This document shows, piece after piece, positions 1-8,692 of a stretch of 41,327 nt of DNA. The DNA comes from Deltaproteobacteria bacterium. GTDB lineage: Bacteria > Myxococcota > JACRCW01. The stretch is taken from NCBI GenBank assembly GCA_016218805.1, contig JACRCW010000132.1:1-41327 (forward strand), read 5' to 3'. The notes under the pieces are model-generated. The model was not told the DNA's origin. It made no database searches and saw only the letters and a program-made list of their open reading frames with translations. The position numbers and the translations under genes were made by a program. Within the stretch, counting starts at the first letter, position 1. Every line of letters begins with the position of its first letter.

Positions 1-1
1 C

Positions 2-985
2 GGTGAGATGGGGCATTCGCTCATTGGCCGGCTGGCGGACCGCAGCGGCATGGACGTGCTGGCCCTGGACATCAAGGAGCTGCCGGACGAGCTGGTGAAG
101 CGCTGCCGCGCCACCATTGCCGGGGACATCCTGGACCAGCGGCTGCTGGAGCGCCTGGTCAGCGAATACGAGATCCACGCGATCTTCCACCTGGCCGCGC
201 TGCTGTCCACGCGTGCGGAATTCACTCCGGAGACCGCGCACGAGGTCAACGTCACCGGCACCCTGAACCTGCTGCGCCTGTCCGTGGAGCAGTCACGCTG
301 GCACGGGCGGCAGGTGAAGTTCCTGTTTCCCTCCTCCATTGCCGTGTACGGGATGCCGGACCTGCCCACCAAGAAGAAGGCCGGGCGCGTGACCGAGGCG
401 GAGTTCAACACGCCCACCACGATGTACGGGTGCAACAAGCTGTACTGCGAGCACCTGGGACGGTACTTCGCGCGGCACTACCGGCAGCTGGCCGCTGAAG
501 AGGAGAAGCACGGCGTGGACTTCCGCTCCATCCGCTTCCCCGGCCTGGTGAGCGCGTTCACCGTCCCGTCGGGCGGGACGTCGGATTACGGTCCGGAGAT
601 GATCCATTCAGCGGCCAAGGGCGTGCCGTACGCCTGCTTTGTGCGCGAAGACGCGCGCATCCCGTTCATGGCCATGCCGGACGCCATTGATGCGCTGCTG
701 GGCCTGATGGATGCGCCCGCCGCCAAGCTGACTTCGCACGTGTACAACATTGCGGCGTTCAACCCGTCCGCGGCGGACTTTGCCAGCAAGGTGCGCAAGG
801 CCTTCCCCAAGGCGGACATCACGTTTGACCCGGACGTGCGGCGGCAGGGCATTGTGGACAGCTGGCCGGAAGACGTGAACGACGCGCTGGCCCAGAAGGA
901 CTGGGGCTTCAAGGCAAAGTTTGACTGGGACCACACGTTTGGGGACTACCTGCTGCCCAACATCAAGAAGCGCTACCAGGCCTGA
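2..985 (+). CDS. tdh: L-threonine 3-dehydrogenase, SDR type (5' partial)
   Basis: This is a short-chain dehydrogenase/reductase of the NAD-dependent epimerase/dehydratase superfamily. Its role is probably oxidation of L-threonine to 2-amino-3-ketobutyrate in the cytosol. The reading frame is open to the first base and begins inside the nucleotide-binding glycine motif (GEMGH), so the true start and the first beta strand lie upstream of the window. Visible marks are the acidic residue after strand 2 (LALDIKEL), the FHLAALLS segment, the Ser of SSIAVYG and the catalytic YGCNK motif (Tyr and Lys about 140 and 144 counting from the ATG at 8). The substrate assignment rests on the next gene, kbl, 18 bases downstream, which uses the product. 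Sequence alone fits other SDR epimerases, but the pairing is typical for threonine catabolism. Confidence 0.85.
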   Translation, partial: GEMGHSLIGRLADRSGMDVLALDIKELPDELVKRCRATIAGDILDQRLLERLVSEYEIHAIFHLAALLSTRAEFTPETAHEVNVTGTLNLLRLSVEQSRWHGRQVKFLFPSSIAVYGMPDLPTKKKAGRVTEAEFNTPTTMYGCNKLYCEHLGRYFARHYRQLAAEEEKHGVDFRSIRFPGLVSAFTVPSGGTSDYGPEMIHSAAKGVPYACFVREDARIPFMAMPDAIDALLGLMDAPAAKLTSHVYNIAAFNPSAADFASKVRKAFPKADITFDPDVRRQGIVDSWPEDVNDALAQKDWGFKAKFDWDHTFGDYLLPNIKKRYQA

Positions 986-1003
986 CCCAACGACGGAGGC
1001 AAC

Positions 1004-2194
<1,191 letters not shown>

Positions 2195-2237
2195 GGCGCG
2201 CTCGCCGTTGGCCCGGCCGTGCGGCAGTGTCCCGCCC

Positions 2238-2894
2238 ATGACCACGGCTGCCTCCCCCGTCCTGAATCTCAAGCGGCACCGGCCCGCAAGCCTGCGCGCC
2301 TGGCATTGGCTCAACGCGCTGGTCCTGTTGGGGCTGGTCAGCACCATGCTGCTGCGCAAGGGCTTCCTGAGCTGGCGCAGCAACGCCGCGCTGATTGAAG
2401 CCAAGGCGCAGGAGGCGGGCGTGACGCTGGCGCCGGACCTGGCCAAGGTGATGGCCCGCAGCATCCGGGACGTGATGTGGGAGTGGCACTACCCGCTGGG
2501 TTTCTGCCTGGCGGGGCTCATCCTGTTCCGCGTGGTGGTGGCGGTGGTGGCCGGCGAGCGGCCGTTCCGGCAGGTGCTGGACGGATTCAGGGCCGTGGCC
2601 GCCAGCGACGGGGCCGGCAAGCGGGACGCGTGGCACTTCACGGCCGTCCGCCTGGTTTACGGGGTGTTCTACGCGTGCGTGCTCTTCATGGCGTGCACCG
2701 GCATCACGGCCCGCTTCTCCGCGCTGCTGGGCCTTGGTCCGGACGCCGTCCACCAGCTGGAAGAAGTGCACGAAACGGTGGCCAACGTCTTCCCCGTGTT
2801 CATTGTCCTGCACGTGGCCGGGGTGGTCATTGCCGAATTGACGCGTTACCGGGGCATTGTCTCGGACATGATCCACGGCGGGGAGAGAAGCTGA
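2238..2894 (+). CDS. Cytochrome b561-family membrane protein
   Basis: This 218-residue inner-membrane protein has four predicted helices, about 24-40, 84-104, 137-157 and 184-202. Histidines placed to ligate two b-type haems are His23 (RAWHWLNAL), His84 (WEWHYPLGF), His178 (EVHETVANVF) and His192 (IVLHVAGVV). The layout matches the cytochrome b561 / Ni-Fe-hydrogenase cytochrome b fold, which passes electrons between quinones and periplasmic carriers. I chose the ATG at 2238 because the longer frame would need a TTG start at 2208 and has no extra recognisable residues. It lies 43 bases after kbl. A di-haem cytochrome c gene converges on it from the other side, which suggests a redox pair. The electron donor and acceptor are unknown. 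Confidence 0.85.
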   Translation: MTTAASPVLNLKRHRPASLRAWHWLNALVLLGLVSTMLLRKGFLSWRSNAALIEAKAQEAGVTLAPDLAKVMARSIRDVMWEWHYPLGFCLAGLILFRVVVAVVAGERPFRQVLDGFRAVAASDGAGKRDAWHFTAVRLVYGVFYACVLFMACTGITARFSALLGLGPDAVHQLEEVHETVANVFPVFIVLHVAGVVIAELTRYRGIVSDMIHGGERS

Positions 2895-2905
2895 CCCCAT
2901 CCGCG

Positions 2906-2932
2906 CCGCCGCGGAGTTCCGCTCCGCGGCGG
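2906..2932. terminator. Hairpin between convergent genes
   Basis: An 11-bp perfect GC-rich inverted repeat (2906-2916 with 2922-2932) has a 5-base loop. It lies in the 49-base gap between the stop of the cytochrome b561 gene and the stop of the converging cytochrome c gene. There is no T-tract on either side, so it may be a bidirectional stem that blocks readthrough or stabilises 3' ends rather than a classical intrinsic terminator. Confidence 0.6.
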
Positions 2933-2943
2933 GCGGCGGTTCC

Positions 2944-4167
2944 TCACGGAATGTCGGGGTAGGTGGTGGTGTTGGTCAGCGCCTTGTAGATGTCCTTGAT
3001 GTCCTGCGTGGCGGTGACCATGCCCGGCAGCATGGTGGGACCGCTGCCAAACTTCATCTTGAACCAGGCTTCGTGCGGCTTCTTGCGGACAAACTCGCCC
3101 AGGCTGGCGGTACCCGTCTCCAGCGGAATGGTCATGCCGTCCGCGCCGTGGCAGCCGGCGCACTGCGCGGTGAACAGCGTGTCACCACGGGTGCCGTCAC
3201 CGTCCGTGCCGATGTTGGTGAAGGTGAGCACCGGCTTCTTGAGGACCCAGGAGGTGGTGGCGGCGTCGTACTCGTAGTGCATGGGGGCGCCGGCCACTTG
3301 CAGGTCGTACAGGTCGTTGGGGCTGACCCACTCCTCGCGCATGAACTTGACCAGGTTCCAGACCTGCGCATCCGTGAGGTACGGCGTGAAGTCCGGATGC
3401 CGGTTCTCACTGGCCGCGTTGATGGGACGCCCGGTGGGGCGGACAATGAGGTCAAACAGTTCCTGGTACGTGGAGGACGCCACGGTGGCGCGCAGGTTGG
3501 CGTTGGAGACGTCAGGCCGCGTGGCGGTGCCGGTGCTGAGGCCCGTGCGGTCCGCGTAGGAACCGGCGTTACCCAGGCCGTCCCAGGCGTGGCACGTCTT
3601 GCAGCGCACGAATTCAGACCCGACCGTGACGCTGTAGGCGCCCAGGGTCCCCTGCCCGTCAGCGAAGGTGTTGTACCACTGCGAATACGCCGCCCCGCCC
3701 TTGATGCCGTTGGCCGCCGTGTACGCGGCAGGCGCCGGGCCCGGCCAATCCTGGCCAGCGGGACCCGTGGGGCCGGTGGGACCCGTGGGTCCGGTTGCGC
3801 CGGTGTCGCCCGTCGCGCCCGTGGGGCCGGTTGCGCCGGTGGCACCCGTGTCACCCGTCGCGCCGGTGGGGCCGGTATCGCCGGTTGCACCGGTGGGGCC
3901 GGTGTCGCCTGTGGCCCCAGTGGGGCCAGCGGGTCCTGTGTCGCCGGTGTCTCCGGTGGGTCCGGTGGGTCCCGCAGGTCCGGTATCCCCGGTGTCACCG
4001 GCAGCCCCGGCGGGGCCCGCCGGACCGCGGGGGCCGGTGGGGCCCGTGGGACCGGTGTCGCCGGCCTCGCCGGCGGCTCCAGCCTCGCCCTGCGGACCCT
4101 CAGGACCCATGCATCCGACCAGTGCTGCTGCCAACAGAAGCGCAAGAGAATTGCGTGAAACGCGCAT
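2944..4167 (-). CDS. Collagen-like stalk, di-haem cytochrome c lipoprotein
   Basis: This 407-residue exported protein starts with a lipoprotein signal (LLLAAALVGC). Immediately after the lipid Cys come about 40 uninterrupted Gly-X-Y triplets, rich in GPT, GDT, GAT and GPA, as in bacterial collagen-like proteins. A globular part follows with two c-type haem sites, CKTCH (189-193) and CAGCH (336-340); a Met in the PTMLPGM segment is a candidate axial ligand of the second haem. The frame extends about 108 codons further upstream, but that stretch lacks a signal. The ATG at 4167 has a GGAGAA upstream and directly precedes the signal peptide. The likely picture is a cytochrome held off the membrane by a trimeric triple-helix stalk. 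The convergent b561 gene suggests an electron-transfer partner. The haem sites are certain; trimerisation and partner are inference. Confidence 0.88.
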   Translation of the reverse strand: MRVSRNSLALLLAAALVGCMGPEGPQGEAGAAGEAGDTGPTGPTGPRGPAGPAGAAGDTGDTGPAGPTGPTGDTGDTGPAGPTGATGDTGPTGATGDTGPTGATGDTGATGATGPTGATGDTGATGPTGPTGPTGPAGQDWPGPAPAAYTAANGIKGGAAYSQWYNTFADGQGTLGAYSVTVGSEFVRCKTCHAWDGLGNAGSYADRTGLSTGTATRPDVSNANLRATVASSTYQELFDLIVRPTGRPINAASENRHPDFTPYLTDAQVWNLVKFMREEWVSPNDLYDLQVAGAPMHYEYDAATTSWVLKKPVLTFTNIGTDGDGTRGDTLFTAQCAGCHGADGMTIPLETGTASLGEFVRKKPHEAWFKMKFGSGPTMLPGMVTATQDIKDIYKALTNTTTYPDIP

Positions 4168-4635
4168 GTTCGTTTCTCCGTGTTCGGGTGCGCGGCCGGA
4201 AGCGGCCGCGTTGCGTTGAGCGCAGCGCGTTTCGGTCTCCGGACCGCGTGAAGTCAACCCGCGGGACCGCGAATTCCACCGAGGAAGCGGTGCGTCATTG
4301 CTGCCAAAACGGCACTCGCCATGGCGCGGGATTCGTGCCCTGGGCGGTGCGCCCTCGTGGACCGGCGCGCCCGGCAGCAAATTCGGCCCATTTCCACGGG
4401 CGGCGCTGACCGGCCGCATCGTCGTCACCGTGGGCCGTTGCCCGTGGCGCGCGGGCGCCACGCGAATCCCTGCGGCCCACCGCGGAGTCATTCGCGGGTA
4501 TTGCCGGTCACGGTGGGCGCGCGTTCCACCCCGTGCTTGACAGGTGCACGCGGGCGGCTACACCTTCCGCCGCATCACCCCTCACCATCAGGTTGTCCGG
4601 CCACCGCTTCGGCGTGACCGGAGAGAGGCTTCAGC
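4168..4635. other. 468-base non-coding gap between divergent genes
   Basis: No credible gene is visible here; the short frames present are GC-rich shadows without signals or ribosome sites. It separates the divergently transcribed cytochrome c lipoprotein and the OmpA-family gene, so it should carry both promoters and 5' leaders. Apart from the promoter candidate listed at 4537-4564, I see no clear operator or riboswitch. Confidence 0.5.
4537..4564 (+). promoter_or_regulatory. Candidate sigma-70-type promoter for the OmpA gene
   Basis: A perfect TTGACA at 4537-4542 is followed after 16 bases by TACACC at 4559-4564, a weak -10 match (T, A and A in place). This would give a leader of about 65 bases before the ATG at 4636, which has a GGAGAGAGG ribosome site. 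The -35 match stands out in this GC-rich gap; the -10 is poor, so confidence is moderate. Confidence 0.4.
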
Positions 4636-5982
4636 ATGTCCCGGACCCTCCCGCCACGCTGCAGGGGGCTTGTTGTCGTCGTCGCGCTCGCACAGGCGGC
4701 CGCGCTGCCGGCCCGCGCGGACGCGGCGGCGGAAAGCGCGCCCAGCACGCCCCCACCCGCATCAGCGTCTGCGCCCACCGCGCCGCCCCCGGAGCCGGGT
4801 GTGACGTCCGGCGGCATGCCGGCGGCACTGCCGCTGCTGGTGTCGGGAGTCGCGGTGGGGTCGCTCGGCCTGGCGTACCTGGTGGCCGGTGTCGTCGTGG
4901 GCGCGGGCGGTCTGGTGGGCTCATTGGCCACGCCGCGCTGGTCCAGCGGCGCTCCGCGTCCCTTCCCGGGCGAGCCCGTGGATCTGGCCCAGGCACGGAT
5001 CCTGGTGGCGTTGGGTGCGCTGCTGACCGGCCCGCTTGTGTTTGCCCTGGGCGTGGCGCCCACGGTGCTGGGCGGGGGCCTGGTGTCCGCCGCGGCGGTG
5101 GTCCTCCGGCGTCCCGCCCGCGCACCGGAGGCGCCGGGCGCTGCCGTGCCGGTCCCCGCGCTGGCGCCGTCCGCGCCGGTGCCCGCCGACACTGACACCG
5201 ACAGCGACGCGTCTCCCGACACGGTGGACCGCTGCCCGCGTGAGCCGGGGCCCGTGAACAACCGCGGCTGTCCCTGGCCGGACACTGACGGCGACGGCAC
5301 GCACGACGGGGCGGACCGTTGCGCGGCGGAGCCGGGCGCGGCTGACAACGGAGGCTGTCCGTGGGGGGACGCGGACGGGGATGCGGTGACGGACAACGTG
5401 GACCGTTGTCCCGCGGAACGGGGCGCGCCGGACAACCAGGGATGCCCGGCGGGGGACCGGGACAAGGACGGCCTGGCGGACGGCATTGACCGCTGCCCGG
5501 ACCAGGCAGGCCCCGCGGACAACGGCGGCTGCGCGCGGGCGGAGGGCGCGGCGCTCCCCCAGCAGGCCCCGCCCGCCATGGACCCGCGGTGCGCGGACGC
5601 CACGCGCCTGCTGGTGGTCATCCGCGGGGACACCGTGGAGATCCCCGCCAAGATCCAGTTTGAGACGGGGACTGCCACCATGCTGGCGGCGTCCCGCGCC
5701 GTGGTGGAACAGGTTCTGCTCACCCTCCAGTGCCGGCCGGACATCCGCCGGTTGGCCCTGCACGGCCACACTGATGCGTCCGGCAGCGAGGCCACCAACA
5801 CGCGCCTGAGCCTGGACCGCGCGACGGCCGTGCGTGACTTCCTGGTCGCACAGGGCGTGGCGCCTGACCGCCTGCAGACGTTTGGCCACGGCGCCACGCG
5901 TCCGCTGGCCAGCGATGCGGACGAGAAGGGGCGGGAGATGAACCGGCGCGTGGAGTTTGTGATTGTGGAGATGCCCCGATGA
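4636..5982 (+). CDS. OmpA-family protein with TSP3 calcium repeats
   Basis: This 448-residue envelope protein has a Sec signal peptide (about residues 1-30), a Pro/Ala-rich segment, two hydrophobic stretches (about 59-95 and 122-160), then four Asp-rich thrombospondin type 3-like repeats (about 185-300; units such as DTDGDGTHDGADRC and DRDKDGLADGIDRC). It ends in an OmpA-like peptidoglycan-binding domain (about 330-447) with IQFETGTATM, LHGHTDASGSE and the final NRRVEFVI. Proteins of this layout anchor the outer membrane to peptidoglycan. Unusually, the N-terminal part is hydrophobic and not an obvious beta-barrel, so it could be an inner-membrane-anchored variant. The next gene overlaps its stop codon (ATGA). 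Confidence 0.88.
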   Translation: MSRTLPPRCRGLVVVVALAQAAALPARADAAAESAPSTPPPASASAPTAPPPEPGVTSGGMPAALPLLVSGVAVGSLGLAYLVAGVVVGAGGLVGSLATPRWSSGAPRPFPGEPVDLAQARILVALGALLTGPLVFALGVAPTVLGGGLVSAAAVVLRRPARAPEAPGAAVPVPALAPSAPVPADTDTDSDASPDTVDRCPREPGPVNNRGCPWPDTDGDGTHDGADRCAAEPGAADNGGCPWGDADGDAVTDNVDRCPAERGAPDNQGCPAGDRDKDGLADGIDRCPDQAGPADNGGCARAEGAALPQQAPPAMDPRCADATRLLVVIRGDTVEIPAKIQFETGTATMLAASRAVVEQVLLTLQCRPDIRRLALHGHTDASGSEATNTRLSLDRATAVRDFLVAQGVAPDRLQTFGHGATRPLASDADEKGREMNRRVEFVIVEMPR

Positions 5983-6824
5983 ACCTGTTTCCCCCCGCGG
6001 TCCCTTCCAGGCGCGCCCTGCGCTCCGTGGTGCCCGTCGTTGTCCTGGCCTCGTCCTGCACGGCCTTTCGCGTGGAGGAGTGCCAGTCTGACGCGCACTG
6101 CGCCTCTGACCAGCACTGCAACACCGACCTGGGCCGCTGCCAGTCCAACATCGCGGCCACATCGTCGTCGTTGGCGTCGTCGTCACGGCGCGCCTCCAGT
6201 TCGCGCGCCGGGTCCTCCTCCGCCCTCGCGGTGGGCTCGTCGTCCGGCGGCAGCTTCACGCCCGCCAGCTCAGGCGTGTCCTCCCCCTCCTCCCTGGAGC
6301 CGTCCAGCAGCGGCGTGGCTCCGGATGCGGGCGTTCCCGCGGAGGTGCGGCGCGTGTTTGTGACCAGCCAGGACGTGGCAACGTCCGTGGGTGGCCTGTC
6401 CGGCGCGGACGCCATCTGCCAGGGCGGGGCCACCGCGGCGGGCCTGGGCGGGCTGTGGAAGGCGTGGCTGAGCGATTCCCGGACGAGCGCCGCCGCGCGC
6501 CTGGTGCACCACCCCGGACCCTACCTGACCACGGCGGGCGTGACGGTTGCGGACAGCTGGGAGGGGCTGGTGTCCGGCGCCCTGCGCGCGCCCATTGACC
6601 GGGATGAATTCGGCCAGCCCCGCAACCGCGCCGTCTTCACCAACACCAACCCCGACGGCACGGCACGCTCCCCAACGGATCACTGTGCGGACTGGAGCGC
6701 CGCGGGGAGCGACCAGGTCTCTTTCGCGGGGAGCAGCGTTGCCGCGGACGGGGCGTGGACCCTTGCGGCCACCAACCCCTACTCGTGCCTGTACGCGTTC
6801 GCGCTGTATTGCGTGGAGCAGTAG
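5979..6824 (+). CDS. Ser-rich lipoprotein with DUF1554-like domain
   Basis: This 281-residue lipoprotein (VVVLASSC signal) has a short Cys-rich segment (EECQSDAHCASDQHC), a Ser-rich low-complexity linker (about 60-113) and a C-terminal domain (about 121-281). The motifs VFVTSQDV, LSGADAICQ and LWKAWLSDS, together with a conserved C-terminal Cys-rich end, resemble the DUF1554 family as I remember it, which is found in secreted proteins of Leptospira and Myxococcota and has no settled function. It starts inside the OmpA stop codon, so it is translationally coupled and the two products may act together at the outer membrane. The converging TPR lipoprotein ends three bases away. Confidence 0.78.
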   Translation: MNLFPPAVPSRRALRSVVPVVVLASSCTAFRVEECQSDAHCASDQHCNTDLGRCQSNIAATSSSLASSSRRASSSRAGSSSALAVGSSSGGSFTPASSGVSSPSSLEPSSSGVAPDAGVPAEVRRVFVTSQDVATSVGGLSGADAICQGGATAAGLGGLWKAWLSDSRTSAAARLVHHPGPYLTTAGVTVADSWEGLVSGALRAPIDRDEFGQPRNRAVFTNTNPDGTARSPTDHCADWSAAGSDQVSFAGSSVAADGAWTLAATNPYSCLYAFALYCVEQ

Positions 6825-6827
6825 CGC

Positions 6828-7802
6828 TCAGCGCTTCCCGGTCCCCCGGGCGGGGTCTTCCACGCGCGGTGGCTCGGCCGCCGGCGCGGACTGCAGCTGC
6901 GTGAGCACCCGGCGCGCGTCGGCAATGCGGGCCGCGGGCTCTCCCTGCTGCGCCGCCACCTCAACGTACTGCGCCAACAGCCCGGCCGCTTCCTTCGCCT
7001 TTCCCTCGTCCAGCAGCAGTCCGCCCAATGCCAGCAGCGCCGGCGCGTGGTCCGGCTTCATGTCCAGAGCTGCCTTGAACGACGCCGCCGCGTCCACCGG
7101 CTTGTGCCGCGCGCGTGCCACGTCGCCCAGCAGGACATGGGTGGACGCGGCGGGGTTGGCGGCAATGGACTGGTGCAGGATCTCCTGGGCTTCGTCCAGT
7201 GACCCGCGGGCGGCCAGCATCCGCGCCAGCAGTTCCTGTGACGGCACGTGGCTCCGGTTGGTCTTTGTCGCCGTGCGGAGCACCGCCTCAGCGTCACCGC
7301 TCCGTTTCATGGCCACCAGCACCTGTGCCTGGAAATACTGGGCGGGCACGTAGTCCGGTTTGGCTTCCAGCGCGGCGCGGTAGAGTTCCACCGCCTCAGC
7401 GTTCTTCCCCGCGCGGGCCTGGACGTTGCCCTGCGCCGTCTTCAGCAGGTGCCGGTACTCCGGAAACCGCTCCAGCAGGATGGCCGCCACATAGTCAATC
7501 TCATTGATGTTCCCATCATGGACCAGCTCCGGGGTCTCCGCGGCGGCCGCCACCGTGGCCAGCTCCATCCACGGGAGCGCGGCCGCGTCGCCCGGGCACA
7601 CGTCCCGCGCATGCACAAACGCAATCCGCGCCCGCACATATTTCTGATCCCCCAAAAGAGCCTTTCCGCGCTCCATGTCCTGCTTGAACGCCTGGCTTTC
7701 CGAGCACGGCCGCGGTGTGCCGCATCCCCCGATCAGCGGTGCGGATCCCAAACAAACCAAAGCGCAAACAGGCATGTGCCGCGATAAATGACGATGCGTC
7801 AT
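6828..7802 (-). CDS. TPR-repeat lipoprotein
   Basis: This 324-residue exported protein has a lipoprotein signal ending at LIGGC (a start at 7775 is possible and gives a shorter, cleaner signal). The rest is helical with about five tetratricopeptide-type units (about 100-290), for example AVELYRAALEAKPDYVPAQY and AAASFKAALDMKPDHAPALL. The C-terminus is a Pro/Arg-rich tail. TPR lipoproteins commonly act as outer-membrane assembly or docking factors. I chose the ATG at 7802 because a GGGAAAG lies just upstream. The gene is divergent from the six-gene operon and its start abuts the operon's upstream region, so it may be co-regulated and help assemble the operon's products. That role is inference. 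Confidence 0.85.
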   Translation of the reverse strand: MTHRHLSRHMPVCALVCLGSAPLIGGCGTPRPCSESQAFKQDMERGKALLGDQKYVRARIAFVHARDVCPGDAAALPWMELATVAAAAETPELVHDGNINEIDYVAAILLERFPEYRHLLKTAQGNVQARAGKNAEAVELYRAALEAKPDYVPAQYFQAQVLVAMKRSGDAEAVLRTATKTNRSHVPSQELLARMLAARGSLDEAQEILHQSIAANPAASTHVLLGDVARARHKPVDAAASFKAALDMKPDHAPALLALGGLLLDEGKAKEAAGLLAQYVEVAAQQGEPAARIADARRVLTQLQSAPAAEPPRVEDPARGTGKR

Positions 7803-7875
7803 GATGCTTTCCCAGTATGCAAGTGATCGTACGTCAGGTGACTTTGCACTTGACACGAAACCAGTTCGCGAAACA
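7803..7875. promoter_or_regulatory. 73-base divergent control region
   Basis: This short gap must hold the promoters of both the TPR lipoprotein gene (leftward) and the 24.5-kb operon (rightward). A perfect TTGACA lies at 7850-7855 on the plus strand. The best -10 after 16 bases is AACAAT at 7872-7877, overlapping the ATG at 7876. If that promoter is real, transcription would start near 7884 and the operon's first gene would use the GTG at 7888 with almost no leader. The gap is too small for two widely separated promoters, so they must overlap or share an operator. Confidence 0.45.
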
Positions 7876-8688
7876 ATGTGGCGCAGCGTGACATTCGCCC
7901 TCCAAAGCCGGTCTCCATTGCTCGCCGTTGCGGCTGCCCTCGCGGCAGCAACGTGCTTTGCGTCGTGTACCACGTCCACAACCGGTGCGGGGGACGCCGG
8001 GCGCGGGGGCGCAGCCTGCACAGACAGCTGCGAATCCCTTGCGCACGAATGCGGCACCGTGTGCGGCAGAGAATGCGGCACGTGCGGAACCAGCGCGGAG
8101 GGCCACGCTCTCAGCTGCCTGGGCGGGTTCTGCCGCTGCGTTCCCGCGTGCCCGGCGGATGCCTGCGGCGCGGATGACGGGTGCGGCGGGACGTGCCCGT
8201 GTCCGGCGGATCTGACCTGCCGGGACTGCCCGCTGAAGCTGGTGCGGCTGGACCAGCGGTCCGCCAACGGCGCGCTGGCGCGCGTGACGCTGGCGCTTGA
8301 GGGGAACAACCTGGCCAACGGGACGCTGGCGCGCATGGCGGATGTCCGCATTGCGGTGTCACCGGCCATGGAGCTGGTCAGCGTGCGCCAGGAGCCGCTG
8401 TTGCGGGATGCAAACAAGGAGCTTGCGCGGTTTGTGGAGACGGACCGCCAGTTCCAGAAGCTGCCCGACGGGAGCTGGCGCGTGTTGCTGTTGTCCGGCC
8501 CGCGCAACGTGGACCTGCAACCCGGGCGCTGGTTGACCCTCACCTTCGCCGCCGGCGCGCAGCCGCCCGTCGGCCCGGTATCGTTCTCGCTGGTGCGGCA
8601 GGCAGATGTCATGGCGCCGGCTGCGGCTGACCAGCTTCTCCAGGTTTCGGCGTACGACACGCCGCTGACCATCCCACCGGCGAGGTGA
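7876..8688 (+). CDS. Operon gene A: Cys-rich lipoprotein with cohesin-like domain
   Basis: This is a predicted outer-membrane lipoprotein of 270 residues (266 if the GTG at 7888 is used) with a hydrophobic leader ending in CFASC. A Cys-rich module (about 48-116, with CGTVCGRECGTC and CGADDGCGGTC) is followed by a beta-rich domain (about 118-262): alternating hydrophobic strands, TLALEGNNLANGTL, and DGSWRVLLLSGP before LTLTFAAG. That strand order and the short turn before the penultimate strand resemble cohesin-like beta-sandwiches. No good ribosome site precedes either start. The next gene begins four bases after its stop. Its role could be an anchor for the giant proteins downstream. The domain call is from pattern only. 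Confidence 0.75.
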   Translation: MWRSVTFALQSRSPLLAVAAALAAATCFASCTTSTTGAGDAGRGGAACTDSCESLAHECGTVCGRECGTCGTSAEGHALSCLGGFCRCVPACPADACGADDGCGGTCPCPADLTCRDCPLKLVRLDQRSANGALARVTLALEGNNLANGTLARMADVRIAVSPAMELVSVRQEPLLRDANKELARFVETDRQFQKLPDGSWRVLLLSGPRNVDLQPGRWLTLTFAAGAQPPVGPVSFSLVRQADVMAPAAADQLLQVSAYDTPLTIPPAR

Positions 8689-8692
8689 CGGG

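Noticed and set aside
3668..4219. Plus-strand frame coding repeated Gly-Pro-Val residues opposite the cytochrome c gene
   Set aside because: It is the mirror of the Gly-X-Y coding repeat; the reverse complement of GGN-CCN codons also reads Gly-Pro. No ribosome site or signal supports it.
4168..4491. N-terminal extension of the cytochrome c lipoprotein by 108 residues
   Set aside because: The extension has no signal, is Arg/Pro-rich and would bury the lipoprotein signal; the ATG at 4167 has a good ribosome site.
7803..8672. N-terminal extension of the TPR lipoprotein by 290 residues
   Set aside because: It runs antisense through gene A and would place the lipoprotein signal in the middle of the protein.
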